The notes under the pieces were generated by a model that did no database searches, was not told the origin of the DNA, and worked only from the letters and a program-made list of their open reading frames with translations. 23,035 nucleotides of DNA, taken from the NCBI GenBank assembly GCA_000697335.1, contig JNEM01007772.1:1-23035 (forward strand). The letters run 5' to 3'. Source of the stretch: Conidiobolus incongruus B7586. Its lineage: Eukaryota; Entomophthoromycota; Entomophthoromycetes; Entomophthorales; Conidiobolaceae. Shown piece after piece: positions 11,600 through 20,896 of the stretch; position 1 is the stretch's first letter; every line of letters starts with the position of its first letter. Made by a program: the position numbers and the translations under genes.

Positions 11600-12040
11600 T
11601 GATGAAGAATAATCTTGTCCATCACTCAAGAAACTCTGACTATTGCACTAATGCAAGAAGTCACATTGGAAGTACTTCATTTTATGAACTAGTCTAACTT
11701 AGTGCTTTCCACCTGAAGTTATTCATAGCCACCCAAACTCAACAATTGAACCTATTATAAGATCATCACAAGCCAATCAATAAACCTATCTTTCCATCTT
11801 CATTCTCAAAAGTATCCAGTCTCTAAGTTTTTCTCGTAACACTCACAAAACATATTGAGTTGTGACGAGCGTGAGATATTTACTTTATTCGAAGACCTTG
11901 ATTTGCAGTAAGCTATTTTCACCCAATTTGGTGAACCCTCTTAATTTCCCTTAACCTTGTGGTAATCTATCATTTACCACTGGCGATTCCCCGTTTAAGC
12001 TCTAAAAGACTACTTCCTCCCACGTTTACGGTCGTCATCA
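11600..12040. ncRNA. Candidate structured non-coding RNA, unidentified
   Basis: A 441-bp block of about 32-40% GC, set in spacer of 10-20% GC, with sharp edges and no open frame longer than about 30 codons. The edges are complementary: TGATGA (11600-11605) with TCATCA (12035-12040). Inside are several hairpins: TTGCA/TGCAA (11643-11656), CTCGT-CACAA/TTGTG-ACGAG (11833-11869), TTCACC/GGTGAA (11918-11935) and a 7-bp stem GTGGTAA/TTACCAC with an 8-base loop (11959-11980). This matches what an RNA such as RNase P, RNase MRP, SRP or telomerase RNA would look like, but I could not match the conserved motifs of any of these, nor of U1-U6 or U3. Strand is unknown. A distal regulatory block for the channel gene 1.2 kb downstream is the main alternative. 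Confidence 0.35.
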
Positions 12041-13100
12041 TATAATAATATTAATTTTAAGCCCTTAAGATTTAAAAATTTTGAATTTTCCTAGAATTTA
12101 AAAATCAAAATTAAACAAAGATCTATTCAAAGCTCTTTGTTAATATTTTTAATAAAAATTCATTCAATCAAATAAATCACCTAAAATAATCATTATAACA
12201 CATTTGAATGAATTTATTATAATTAAAGATTATTGATAATATTGAATTTATTTAGTTTTTCATAAGGTTATAAATATTGTTTAGTTTTATATTTTAAATA
12301 AATTTTATCAACAATATATTAAAAAAAATATTTAATTATAATTATAAAAGTATATTTTGATATTTTATAATGCTTATCTTTGAATTTTTATTAAGAACCA
12401 ATTTTAAAAGTTCTATTTTGAAAAAAATAATTGAAAAATTTTTAAATATCTATGAATTTATAAATTTATTATTTTATGTCCTTTAATATTAAATATATAA
12501 TATATAGCATATTAAACAATCATATATTATCTAATTACCAATAACATATAATATTTTATCATATACATTAAATTATTAAGTAAAAATGGTAATAATATTA
12601 AATCAAGAAACCATCTAGGAATAATACAGGATATTATTTTAATATAGACATATGCTGGAACTAATATCATCTGACTCATAATTATCGGACTAGTTAATGA
12701 AATTATATTTCAAATTCAATCCAAAAATCTGGGGGAGGTTTTTATCTAGGGTTATAAGATTTAAAGGTTTACCCACATCAATTTTATATGGTTTAATTAA
12801 TCAGTGAAGAAAGAATAACTTTTATGTTATGAAGCTATTCATATTAATTAAAATACTCCTAGTTTATTTTTCCAAATATAATCCTTTAAATTCTAAAACT
12901 AATGAAAATTAATATTAGAAAAAATACCAAGCTAAATCATAAAAAACATGTTAAGATATCTGAATGATATAGATTAATTAATGGGTAAAAAGGTTTACTG
13001 ATCTGAATACAAATGGGGATGGTTCTATTTGTTTCAAAAAAACAAATTAATTAATTCAATTGGACTGAGATTGATTGAATATGCTTTGAATATGAGAGAA
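12041..13100. other. AT-rich spacer before the channel genes
   Basis: About 1 kb of mostly 10-20% GC. A small GC-richer patch at 12728-12780 contains G5AGG and CTAGGGTTA but no gene. TGACTCA occurs at 12672-12678. A minus-strand frame at 13034-13270 overlaps the first channel exon and is treated as chance. Confidence 0.55.
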
Positions 13101-13150
13101 GGCATTTGATAAAAAAATCGTGTGTGTGAAAACTGAGGATTATTTAAAAG
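13101..13150 (+). promoter_or_regulatory. Upstream block shared by the channel duplicates, copy 1
   Basis: From 121 bp before the start codon, this stretch resembles 14969-15022 before the second channel gene. Shared in order are GGCA, ATTTGAT, an A-rich stretch, GTGTGA-AA-TG, GGATTA and a trailing AAG. TTTTGATGATA (13176-13186, 46 bp before the ATG) has a counterpart at 15068-15078. Other flanking sequence of the two genes no longer aligns by eye, so the block may be a kept promoter or leader element. Confidence 0.4.
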
Positions 13151-13221
13151 AATGATATCATGTCCTGAATAAAACTTTTGATGATATATTATCCTTAACA
13201 TAATAAAAAATATATTATTCA

Positions 13222-14332
13222 ATGTCAAATAATTTTTCTTTAAATATTGGTAAAATTGACCATCCTTCAAATATTAATAAAAGTATTTTTGCTTATCCCG
13301 ATGCTCTGCGCATCAGAGGTTCTGTTCTCTTTACTATTTGGCCTCAAGTCTCTTTCATGATTTTATTTGCTGCAGCAAATACGTTTTGTAAAGAATACTT
13401 GAATTTAAATTTTTCTATTCCTAATTCCATAGGTAATATGATTTCTTATCAATGAGAATTAATATTAATTAAAATTAGTGCCTTCATTATCCGTTGTTAT
13501 TGGTCTGTTGCTTGTATTCCGTACCAATACTGCGTATGATCGTTACTATGAAGGACGTAGACTTTGGACCACCATTAAAACCTCAGTTAGAAATCTTTCC
13601 AGAACTATTTACTTCATCCCTACTAATAATGCACAAGAGGTGCAACAAAAAATCGACGCTTTAAAGCTTTTGATTGCTTATTCCATTAGTGTTAAAGACT
13701 ATTTACGCGATGAATCCGACAAGAATCACGTTTTACTCGATGACCTCCTGTCCCCAAGACTCAAGAGCGATAAATTCAATGCCTTGGAAGTTGACTTCTC
13801 CGGGAATCATTATATCACTGGATATGGTGCTATTGTCAATACTACCAACTCCTCTTCCAGCTATAGATCCATCCCTGATCTCACCAATCCTTTAGCCAGT
13901 TTACCCTTGGAAATTGCAACTGATTTGAATGCTTATACTAACGAGCAAAGAGAATTGAACAAGACCGATCCCCAAACAAACAACGGTATCAACAACACCA
14001 TCTCTTCCTTAGTGGACTGTCTTGGTGCTTTGGAGCGCATCAGACGTACTCCAATCCCCATGGCCTATGTTATTCACATGAAGCAAGTTGTGTTCCTCTA
14101 CTGCGCTACCCTTCCCTTCACATTAGCTGATCTCAAATGGTGGTCAGTACTCTTGACTGGTGTTGTTGCCTTTGTCTTATACGGTATCGATGGCATTGGT
14201 CAACAAATTGAAGATCCCTTCGGTTATGATGAAAATGATTTACCATTGGATCAAATTTGCTTTGAATTGAGGAAAGAGATTGAGTTTGTTATTTCTAAAA
14301 TATCAGATCCTGAACGTTATGGATTAAAATAA
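13222..14332 (+). CDS. Bestrophin-like anion channel (UPF0187), copy A
   Basis: Two exons, 13222-13432 and 13479-14332, give 354 aa; the 46-bp intron splits a Val codon. Family hallmarks are ALRIRGSV with a first membrane segment (about 37-56), then PSLSVVIGLLLVF followed by RTNTAYDRYYEGRRLW (about 72-100), RIRRTPIP, HMKQVVFLYCATLPF (third segment, 270-285), WWSVLLTGVVAFVLYGIDGIG (fourth, 291-311), and EDPFG plus DENDLPLD (315-327). The EDPFG segment corresponds to the calcium-clasp region of animal bestrophins. Fungal and bacterial members are presumed pentameric anion or cation channels; the substrate and membrane are not evident here. The loop at about 165-240 is Ser/Asn/Thr-rich. A close tandem paralog begins 770 bp downstream on the same strand, with the intron in the same place and phase, so they arose by duplication of an intron-bearing gene. 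Confidence 0.92.
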
Positions 14333-14968
14333 TAAATTTTGAATATTATTAACCTTATTTAAACACATGTTTTCATATTTTATCATAATTTGATTATAAT
14401 TTACAAATTTATTTTAGATAGTTTTAAATATTTATATAGGTTCTAGTGTGAGATGAAATTTATCCAATTTTCAATTTTTCATCATCATATTTATTCAAAA
14501 TTTACAAAAATAATTAATTATCATTAATTTATCTTGGTTTTAATATATTCAAATTCACTAAAATTTTATATTGTTAAAATGCTAATAGATATTTTTATTT
14601 TTAAAAAATTCAATCACTAATTACATAATTTAAATATATCATTACTATTTTTGTTTAAATAACTCTATAACCATAATATATTTTCAAAAATTCAAATATT
14701 ATGCAATATTAAAATTTTCAGATTTCATACTATAATTTATTAATAAATCAACTAATTTTGTGTTAACTGAAAATAGTTTTGAAATAATCTAAATATGCCA
14801 TATATTATAATGATATCCCTTGCATCTAAGCATAATTACCTATGACTCAATCATTTCCTTCAAAGAATTACATATTTCATTTGTTAGATTATATTTATGA
14901 AAATTTTCCAATATTGTTGGGATGCGGTTCTTAATTTACCAAATATAGAATCGTCAAGTAGCTTATAA
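14333..14968. other. Spacer between the tandem channel genes
   Basis: About 640 bp of AT-rich sequence with no open frame of interest. It holds TGACTCA (14843-14849) and probably the copy A 3' UTR and distal promoter of copy B. No remnant of another duplicate is seen. Confidence 0.55.
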
Positions 14969-15022
14969 GGCAGTCATTTGATGATAGATAAAAGGTGTGA
15001 GAAGTGTGGATTACAATATAAG
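14969..15022 (+). promoter_or_regulatory. Upstream block shared by the channel duplicates, copy 2
   Basis: Counterpart of 13101-13150, starting 133 bp before the start codon of the second channel gene. It reads GGCA, three extra bases, ATTTGAT, A-rich, GTGTGA-GAAG-TGTGGATTA and ATAAG. The near-equal distance to the two start codons argues for a retained core promoter or 5' leader rather than chance. Confidence 0.4.
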
Positions 15023-15101
15023 TATAGCAAATCACCTAGAAATTAAGATAGTTTAATCATAAAAAAATTTTGATAATAAATTTATACAATATAATCAATC
15101 T

Positions 15102-16224
15102 ATGACAAGTGAGAGTATTTCATTAAATATTGGAAAGACTTACTATAATAGTAGTAGTAAAAATAGCATTTTTGCCTATCCTGATGCTTTGCGCATTAGA
15201 GGTTCTGTGCTTGCTACTATATTGCCTCAAGTTTTATTTATGATGTTGTTTGCTACAATTAATGTAATTGGCAAAGTATATTTTGGATTAAATTTTTCTC
15301 TTCCTAACACCATAGGTAATTAGGTTTCTTCACACTAAGAAAATTGTTATTAACCAAATTTTAGTGCCCTCATTATCTGTTGTTATTGGTATGTTACTCG
15401 TATTCCGCACTAATACTGCATATGATCGTTATTATGAAGGACGCAGACTTTGGACAACCATTAAAACCTCAGTTAGAAATCTTTCTCGAACTATTTATTT
15501 CATTCCTACCACTAACGCTGAAGAAGTTCAACAAAAAATTGGTGCTTTAAAGCTTTTGATTGCCTATTCTATCAGTATTAAAGATTATTTACGCGATGAA
15601 TCTGATAAGAATCATCCATTAATTGATGATCTTCTTCCCCCAAGACTCAAGAGTGAAAATTTCAATACTTTAGAATCCGATTTCTCTAAAAATCAGTATA
15701 TCAATGGATATGGTGCAATCTCCCGTTCCACTAATGCTTCCTCCTCTAGCTACAGAACCATCCCTGATTTGACCAATCCCCTAGCCAGTTTACCTTTGGA
15801 AATTGCTACTGATTTGAACACTTATACTTATGCTCAAAAGCAAGCTAACCATACCGATGGTCCCACCAACAACGGTATTAACACCACCATCAACACTTTG
15901 GTTGATACTTTTGGAGGTTTGGAACGTATTAGACGTACTCCAATTCCCATTGCTTACGTTATTCACATGAAGCAAGTTGTGTTCCTCTACTGTGCTACCC
16001 TTCCCTTTACATTAGCCAGCCTTGGATGGTGGTCCATCCTCTTGACAGGTGTCGCCTCCTTCGTGTTATACGGTATTGACGGTATCGGTCAACAAGTTGA
16101 AGATCCCTTCGGTTATGATGAAAATGATCTACCATTGGACCAAATCTGTTTTGAATTGAAAAAAGAAATCGAGTTTATTATATCTAAAATTTCAAGCCCC
16201 GAACTTTTTGGGTTAAATCAATGA
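15102..16224 (+). CDS. Bestrophin-like anion channel (UPF0187), copy B
   Basis: Two exons, 15102-15315 and 15365-16224, give 357 aa; the 49-bp intron splits the same Val codon as in copy A. It carries the same hallmarks: FAYPDALRIRGSV, PSLSVVIGMLLVF followed by RTNTAYDRYYEGRRLW, RIRRTPIP, HMKQVVFLYCATLPF, a fourth membrane segment ending YGIDGIG, and EDPFGYDENDLPLD. By eye roughly four-fifths of residues match copy A. Differences concentrate at the extreme N-terminus (NSSSKN in place of NIN) and in the Ser/Asn/Thr-rich loop before RIRRTPIP, while the pore-region segments are nearly unchanged. Both reading frames are intact, so both are probably functional. Whether they form mixed pentamers or differ in expression cannot be told from sequence. 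Confidence 0.92.
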
Positions 16225-17016
16225 ATCTTTTCAATCTTATTATTATAAAAGTCTTTTAATTAATGTTTATATATTTTTTATACCAACTTTTGATATCATT
16301 TTGACTAATATTAGTCACTTTCAAAAGTTTATTCTTACAAACAAAATGAAATTGATCTGAATCAAAATATACAAATAATATTATTAAGCACATGTAAGAT
16401 AAATAGAATTATTGCTAAAAAGAGTAATCTAGTGATTTCACTATTATATATAGCTATTTATGAACTAAAAAAATATTATAATATTCAAAAATTTTAAGAC
16501 TGCTCCTATAATGTATTATTTAACTCAGGTTAATTTTATTAATTGAATTATGATGTATTAAATAAATCATTCATTTTTTTCAGATATATTGAATTATAGT
16601 TAGGAATGAAATCAATAATATTTTATTGATTGAAATTTAGTCTTTATATATAATATAATAGTTCATTTTAATAATGTTTAAATCGTTGTAATTATATAGA
16701 TAAAACTTTGAATAATTAAGAACCATTGATATAGTTAAAAGAAAAAATGTTTGAAATATTAATAACAAAAACAATAATTAATAATATTCTCTCTAATTCA
16801 AAATTCTCTAAATTGTAACAATTAAACTCCTAATTATTATAATTTAGTTTAAAAAGTAATCCCATAATTATTTTGAATACAATTTATACTATAAAATTTT
16901 AAACTCATAATTTTTACAATTTTATTAAATTCAAATATTTTATTGTTTAATAATTTTTATAAATATTTTTTTTTTAAATTATAGATAAATAGAATAATTT
17001 TTAAAATAATATAAAT
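16225..17016. other. AT-rich spacer before TRM11
   Basis: About 790 bp of AT-rich sequence, including a T-rich tract just upstream of the TRM11 start codon. No gene or structured element is recognised. Confidence 0.6.
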
Positions 17017-18484
17017 ATGAAATTTATTATTAAATTCGCTCAATTTCATATTAATTTTCGAATTCCAGAGTTAGAAGCAGTTGCTAAAATTGAAAATGTT
17101 AAAGTTGATTTTAAATTAGAAGATTATGATCCTTTGGTAAAAATTTCAGAATACTACAAGTTTTTCTTTAAAAATACTAATTGTTATTTTTTAGAGTCCT
17201 TTTTTAATTGTTGATATTGATTCTATTGAATCTGCTAAAAAATTAGTTAGAAGAGCTATTTTAATCAAGTAATATAATTATTCATGATCTATTTAACTGT
17301 TTTATTTAATTTACCTTTAGAGATATTTATTGGTTATGGACATCCTCTGACTCTTATGAAGGAATCCACGCTAATAACAAGAATTTATCTCACTTATGGG
17401 TAATGTTTTTAGATAGCATTTCCTCCTCAGATTTCTAACAATATATTAGGAACCCTATCTTAACCTCAGCTGGAAATTCAGTGTTGTATCATTTGGTCGT
17501 ACCAATATGATGGAAGAAAATATCAAGAAAATCAATACTTTTAGCTATATGCCCATGGCTGGGCCTATCAACCTTAAAACACCAGACGTTGAATTTGCAA
17601 TTTTGGAAGATTATGGATTCAACCCTACTGATCACACTCCTCCTGAGGCTTTGAAAACTGTTTATTTTGGTGTACATATTGCTACTGGCAATAGAGATTT
17701 GGTTAAAAATTACAGTCTTAAGACTAGAAAATATATTGGTAACACTTCCATGGATGCCGAACTTTCCCTCATTATGGCTAATATGGCCCTTTGTACCCCT
17801 GGAAAACTTGTATATGATCCATTTGTTGGAACTGGTAGTTTCCTCGTAACATCAAGTCACTATGGTTCATACACTATGGGATCTGATATTGATGGAAGAC
17901 AGATTCGTGGTAAAGATGGTAACTCTATTCAATCTAATTTGGATCAGTATAATATGAGAGATAGAATGGTTGATACGATGGTATTTGACATTTGCAACCA
18001 CCCATGGAGACCCATCCCTATCTTTGATGCAATCTGTACCGATCCTCCTTATGGAGTTCGTGCAGGGGCTAAGCGCTTAGGTCGCAAACGTGGTAATCGC
18101 AAAGCTGAAGAAATTCCTTTGGTCGATGGCGTTCCTGCTCATTTGCGAAAGGATTATCTTCCCCCAACAATTCCCTACGATATGCCAGAAGTTTTGGCCG
18201 ACCTTCTAGAATTTGCTGCCAAATATCTCGTTGTTGGTGGCCGTATTGCATACTGGCTTCCAAATGTGGTCGAGGAAGATGAAGATCCTGAAACTCCATA
18301 TCACCCCAATCTTGAACTAATTGCTGACAGTGAACAACCTTTCAATGGATGGAGTAGACGTCTTATTGTGATGGAGAAAAAATCTGAATATGATCCAAGT
18401 TTACCATTCGAGAAGCCTAAAAATGTAGACCCCAAGTTGATATTTAGGAATCGCTACTTTTTGCCTAATCAACCTAAAGAATAG
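17017..18484 (+). CDS. TRM11: tRNA (guanine(10)-N2)-methyltransferase catalytic subunit, Trm11 type
   Basis: Four exons, 17017-17136, 17195-17268, 17321-17399 and 17450-18484, encode 435 aa (yeast Trm11 433, human TRMT11 463). Introns are 58, 52 and 50 bp; the third has a CTAAC branch-like site and reads GTA...TAG. The N-terminal THUMP-related part includes FRIPELEAVA and SPFLIVDI. YLNLSWKFSV and INLKTPDVEFAILEDYG precede the Rossmann-fold domain, which has GNTSMDAELS, SAM-binding motif I DPFVGTGSFLV (214-224), SDIDGR, and the catalytic DPPYGVR (289-295). GGRIAYWLP and SRRLIVMEK close the domain. With its partner Trm112 the enzyme methylates N2 of G10 in many tRNAs in the cytoplasm. No frame break is seen, and the 3' end faces the regulator gene on the other strand. 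The first-exon start is the only in-frame ATG consistent with homologue length. Confidence 0.95.
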
Positions 18485-18496
18485 AGACTAATATTA

Positions 18497-18620
18497 GGAT
18501 TATTTAAATATCCACACTATTGTTTATATTTTTCAAATGAGTAATCTATAGTTGAAATTTTTTTATGGATTATTTAATTATCCGAATATTTCGTTTATGT
18601 CAAATGGATACTCAAAATTA
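18497..18620. repeat. Degenerate ~70-bp direct repeat in the convergent spacer
   Basis: A 17-base near-palindrome GGATTATTTAAATATCC (18497-18513) recurs 70 bp later as GGATTATTTAATTATCC (18567-18583), 16 of 17 bases the same. Each is followed by GTTTAT and then TCAAATG. It lies just after the TRM11 stop codon, between the 3' ends of TRM11 and the Zn2Cys6 gene. The near-palindromic core could form a hairpin in either transcript, but a termination role is only a guess. Confidence 0.45.
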
Positions 18621-18873
18621 TATGCTAAGAATTGAGAATAAATAATCATTCAAATTATAATCATTTGATACATTAGTATTGTTTTAAATTTCCACAATTA
18701 ATATCTTATTTGAGAATTATCAAATTCAGTTGAAATTTAAAGATTGGAAAATGTACCATATGATTATAATATGTTTATTCAATAGTTTATACTCACATTA
18801 AAATGATATAGAGGATTTGTTGATGGGAAAGAAAAGGATTTTGAAAATATTATACATTTAACCATTGTATAGA

Positions 18874-19902
18874 TCAATTATATGGAGGTGCCAATGTCTT
18901 CAAAATTGAGTGGCCCTGTCCCCAATTCTCATGACTCTGATCTTGGCCGTAGTAGTAGTATACTTCTAAAGCCTTATAGTGGAATTGAGTAAAATCGAAA
19001 TGTGCCCTAGAATTGCTGGCTTCCTTACATGCAACTGCGCATACTGCATTCAAAAGGAACAAAAGAGGGGGATTCATCTGTCCCTTAAGCTGCTTAACAA
19101 ATGATGCTGTGTTGAATTTGGGGAATTTGGGAGCGAGACGCCCAAAGAAAACAAGTAGGATATAGATCTGTTGACTTGTCATGATCTTAAGGATATGATG
19201 AGATTCGCAGGCTGCGGCATCAATAAATGCAAGTGGATGATTTTCCAAGCTAGTGGTTGCAACCAATGTGTGCTTAGGTGGGAGGAATGGATCAGGAGTT
19301 TCCCTCAAGTAAAATTCAGCGGCTTTAAAACCACTTGCATTCGTATGCACGTTTAAGCACCCAAATGAGTCGGATTTAACTATGACATGGTTCTGCAGGG
19401 TGGGAGATGTATTCAAGCCGGGTGCCGGAGGAGGTATACCGCTTGCAATTGGTAGATAAGGAGAAGTGTTTTGTCTTGCACCACGGTGTGAAGAAGGACC
19501 ACTGGTTCTGGCAGTTATTCCAGGAAGCTTTGAGTCGTGGGAAGTGGAAAAAGCCTGAAGTGCTTCGACTGATAGTGCAGCCTTCTTAGCATTGGAATTA
19601 GCATTAGCTTGAGGGTTTTTTACTTTGGGGCCACGCTTCATAACCGGATTTCGATAGGTGCAAACTAAATTTTTTTTGGCACACGATTCACAAGTTCCGG
19701 TAATATTGTTGCACCTAATTTTTCGAAATCTGCATTCATCACATGCGCGACTGCTGGTACCTGTTGGAGTATTTTGCAAATTAACAAAGGGGGGACGGAG
19801 CTCGTGAGGTTCTGGCTTTATTTGTTGATGAATAGCAGCACTAGGGCCAGTTTTGGAGGCATGGTCAGCAGTAGTGGAAGAAGGAGGAGACGTAGTAGTC
19901 AT
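18874..19902 (-). CDS. Short Zn2Cys6 transcription factor
   Basis: A single-exon minus-strand gene of 342 aa. The frame extends upstream to 19923, but that codon is GTG, so the ATG at 19902 (MTTTSPP) is taken as start. The Zn2Cys6 binuclear cluster ACDECRFRKIRC...CESCAKKNLVC has cysteines at 54, 57, 64, 71, 74 and 81 (spacing 2-6-6-2-6), followed by a basic RNPVMKRGPK linker. The middle is Ser/Pro/Ala/Asn-rich and disordered. Residues about 240-315 (LVFFGRLAPKFPKF, PPLLFLLNAVCAVACKEA, FHYKALEVYYY) look like the start of the fungal-specific regulatory (MHR, fungal_trans) domain. The protein stops where that domain normally continues for another 150-200 residues, and downstream DNA is AT-rich spacer with no exon seen. 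Such factors bind CGG triplets as nuclear regulators. It may be a natural short form or a 3'-truncated gene. Confidence 0.85.
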   Translation of the reverse strand: MTTTSPPSSTTADHASKTGPSAAIHQQIKPEPHELRPPFVNLQNTPTGTSSRACDECRFRKIRCNNITGTCESCAKKNLVCTYRNPVMKRGPKVKNPQANANSNAKKAALSVEALQAFSTSHDSKLPGITARTSGPSSHRGARQNTSPYLPIASGIPPPAPGLNTSPTLQNHVIVKSDSFGCLNVHTNASGFKAAEFYLRETPDPFLPPKHTLVATTSLENHPLAFIDAAACESHHILKIMTSQQIYILLVFFGRLAPKFPKFNTASFVKQLKGQMNPPLLFLLNAVCAVACKEASNSRAHFDFTQFHYKALEVYYYYGQDQSHENWGQGHSILKTLAPPYN

Positions 19903-20055
19903 TTTAGGATTAAAATCAGGCACTGGACGGTAAATCGGGATAAAGAAATAATGGGGAAATGGTAAGAAAAATGGTCCAATTTAATTCAAGGAAATGAGCC
20001 AATCAGTTCAAATTAGAATCAATAAAAAAGTCAGATGAAACGGGGAAAAAGATTT

Positions 20056-20063
20056 ATTTTATA
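20056..20063 (-). promoter_or_regulatory. TATA-like box upstream of the Zn2Cys6 gene
   Basis: TATAAAAT on the minus strand, 154 bp before the regulator's ATG, in a stretch with several purine or pyrimidine runs. A CCAATCA motif on the same strand (20462-20468) lies further upstream. This is weak support in AT-rich sequence. Confidence 0.3.
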
Positions 20064-20572
20064 CTTCCTTAGCATGTGAATTTTTCAATTTCTCCCCTTC
20101 TTTTTTGCCAATTAATTTGCAATCACTTTTTCCATTATTTTGTAGAATAGCCGGATTTATTCTTTTATCTTTGTTTAGTTTCACAAGGTTGTGGAATTTT
20201 TATCAAAATATAATTATATTTTTTTTTAATTACGTAATTTTATTTTTAACTTAACAAATGTTTTTATATACTAATATTATTGTTATTAATATTATACTAC
20301 TAACTCTATAGCTTTATGTAGTTATTCACATTTATCATCTATCTTTTTATAAGAATTGGTTAATCATCATAATATCTCTAGCACTTCAATATATAATTTT
20401 CCATAACAATTCTAAAATATAAAATTTGGAAAAATTTATCATCCGAAATTGAACACTTTCTGATTGGTTCAGAATATTATTTATTTTGCCTATTTTTATA
20501 GGTTAGTTTTTCAATAAAAAAATTCAATTTGCCTATTTTACCCGAGGTTCTCTCTTAAAACAATTTAATTCT

Positions 20573-20607
20573 TAATATTAATATTAATATCAAATATCAA
20601 ATATCAA
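20573..20607. repeat. Short tandem repeats (TAATAT)3 and (CAAATAT)2
   Basis: Three copies of TAATAT (20573-20590) run directly into two and a half copies of CAAATAT (20591-20607). These are simple repeats in the spacer upstream of the regulator gene, with no function suggested. Confidence 0.7.
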
Positions 20608-20896
20608 TTTAATCGCTATTTTACTAATTAAAATATCATCGAATATTAATTTATCAATTTGGTCTATTAATCCTCCCTTTATTAAATCTTTGATTGATCC
20701 ATTTTCTTTACTCATTTAATAACCTCGTGATCATTTTTGAAATATAATAACGTTAATCCGAGTCATTGAAATCAAGGGATGGACATGGGGTAATTGATAT
20801 TATCCGAGGCTATTTTGATTCAGGAATTAAATGTGGCAAATATATCAATATTGATTGCTTGTCTATATCATTTTTAATGTTAAAGTTTTTGTTTAG

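Noticed and set aside
11600-12040. Match to RNase P RNA through GACTACTTCCTCCC (12008-12021), which resembles the 3' conserved region of vertebrate RNase P RNA
   Set aside because: The partner strand and 5' conserved region expected in the same transcript were not found, so the identity is not claimed.
12745-12760. CTAGGGTTA, similar to a telomere repeat
   Set aside because: Only a single partial unit, with no array; not a telomeric tract.
13034-13270. 78-codon minus-strand open frame
   Set aside because: It overlaps the first exon of channel copy A and is made of AT-rich codons (Phe, Ile, Asn, Leu) with no recognisable domain.
12672-14849. TGACTCA (AP-1/Gcn4) site before each channel gene (12672-12678 and 14843-14849)
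   Set aside because: They lie at very different distances from the two start codons, and a rough estimate from base composition gives about two such sites in a window this size by chance.
19903-19923. Longer N-terminus for the Zn2Cys6 protein
   Set aside because: The upstream first codon is GTG, not ATG; the first ATG in frame is at 19902.
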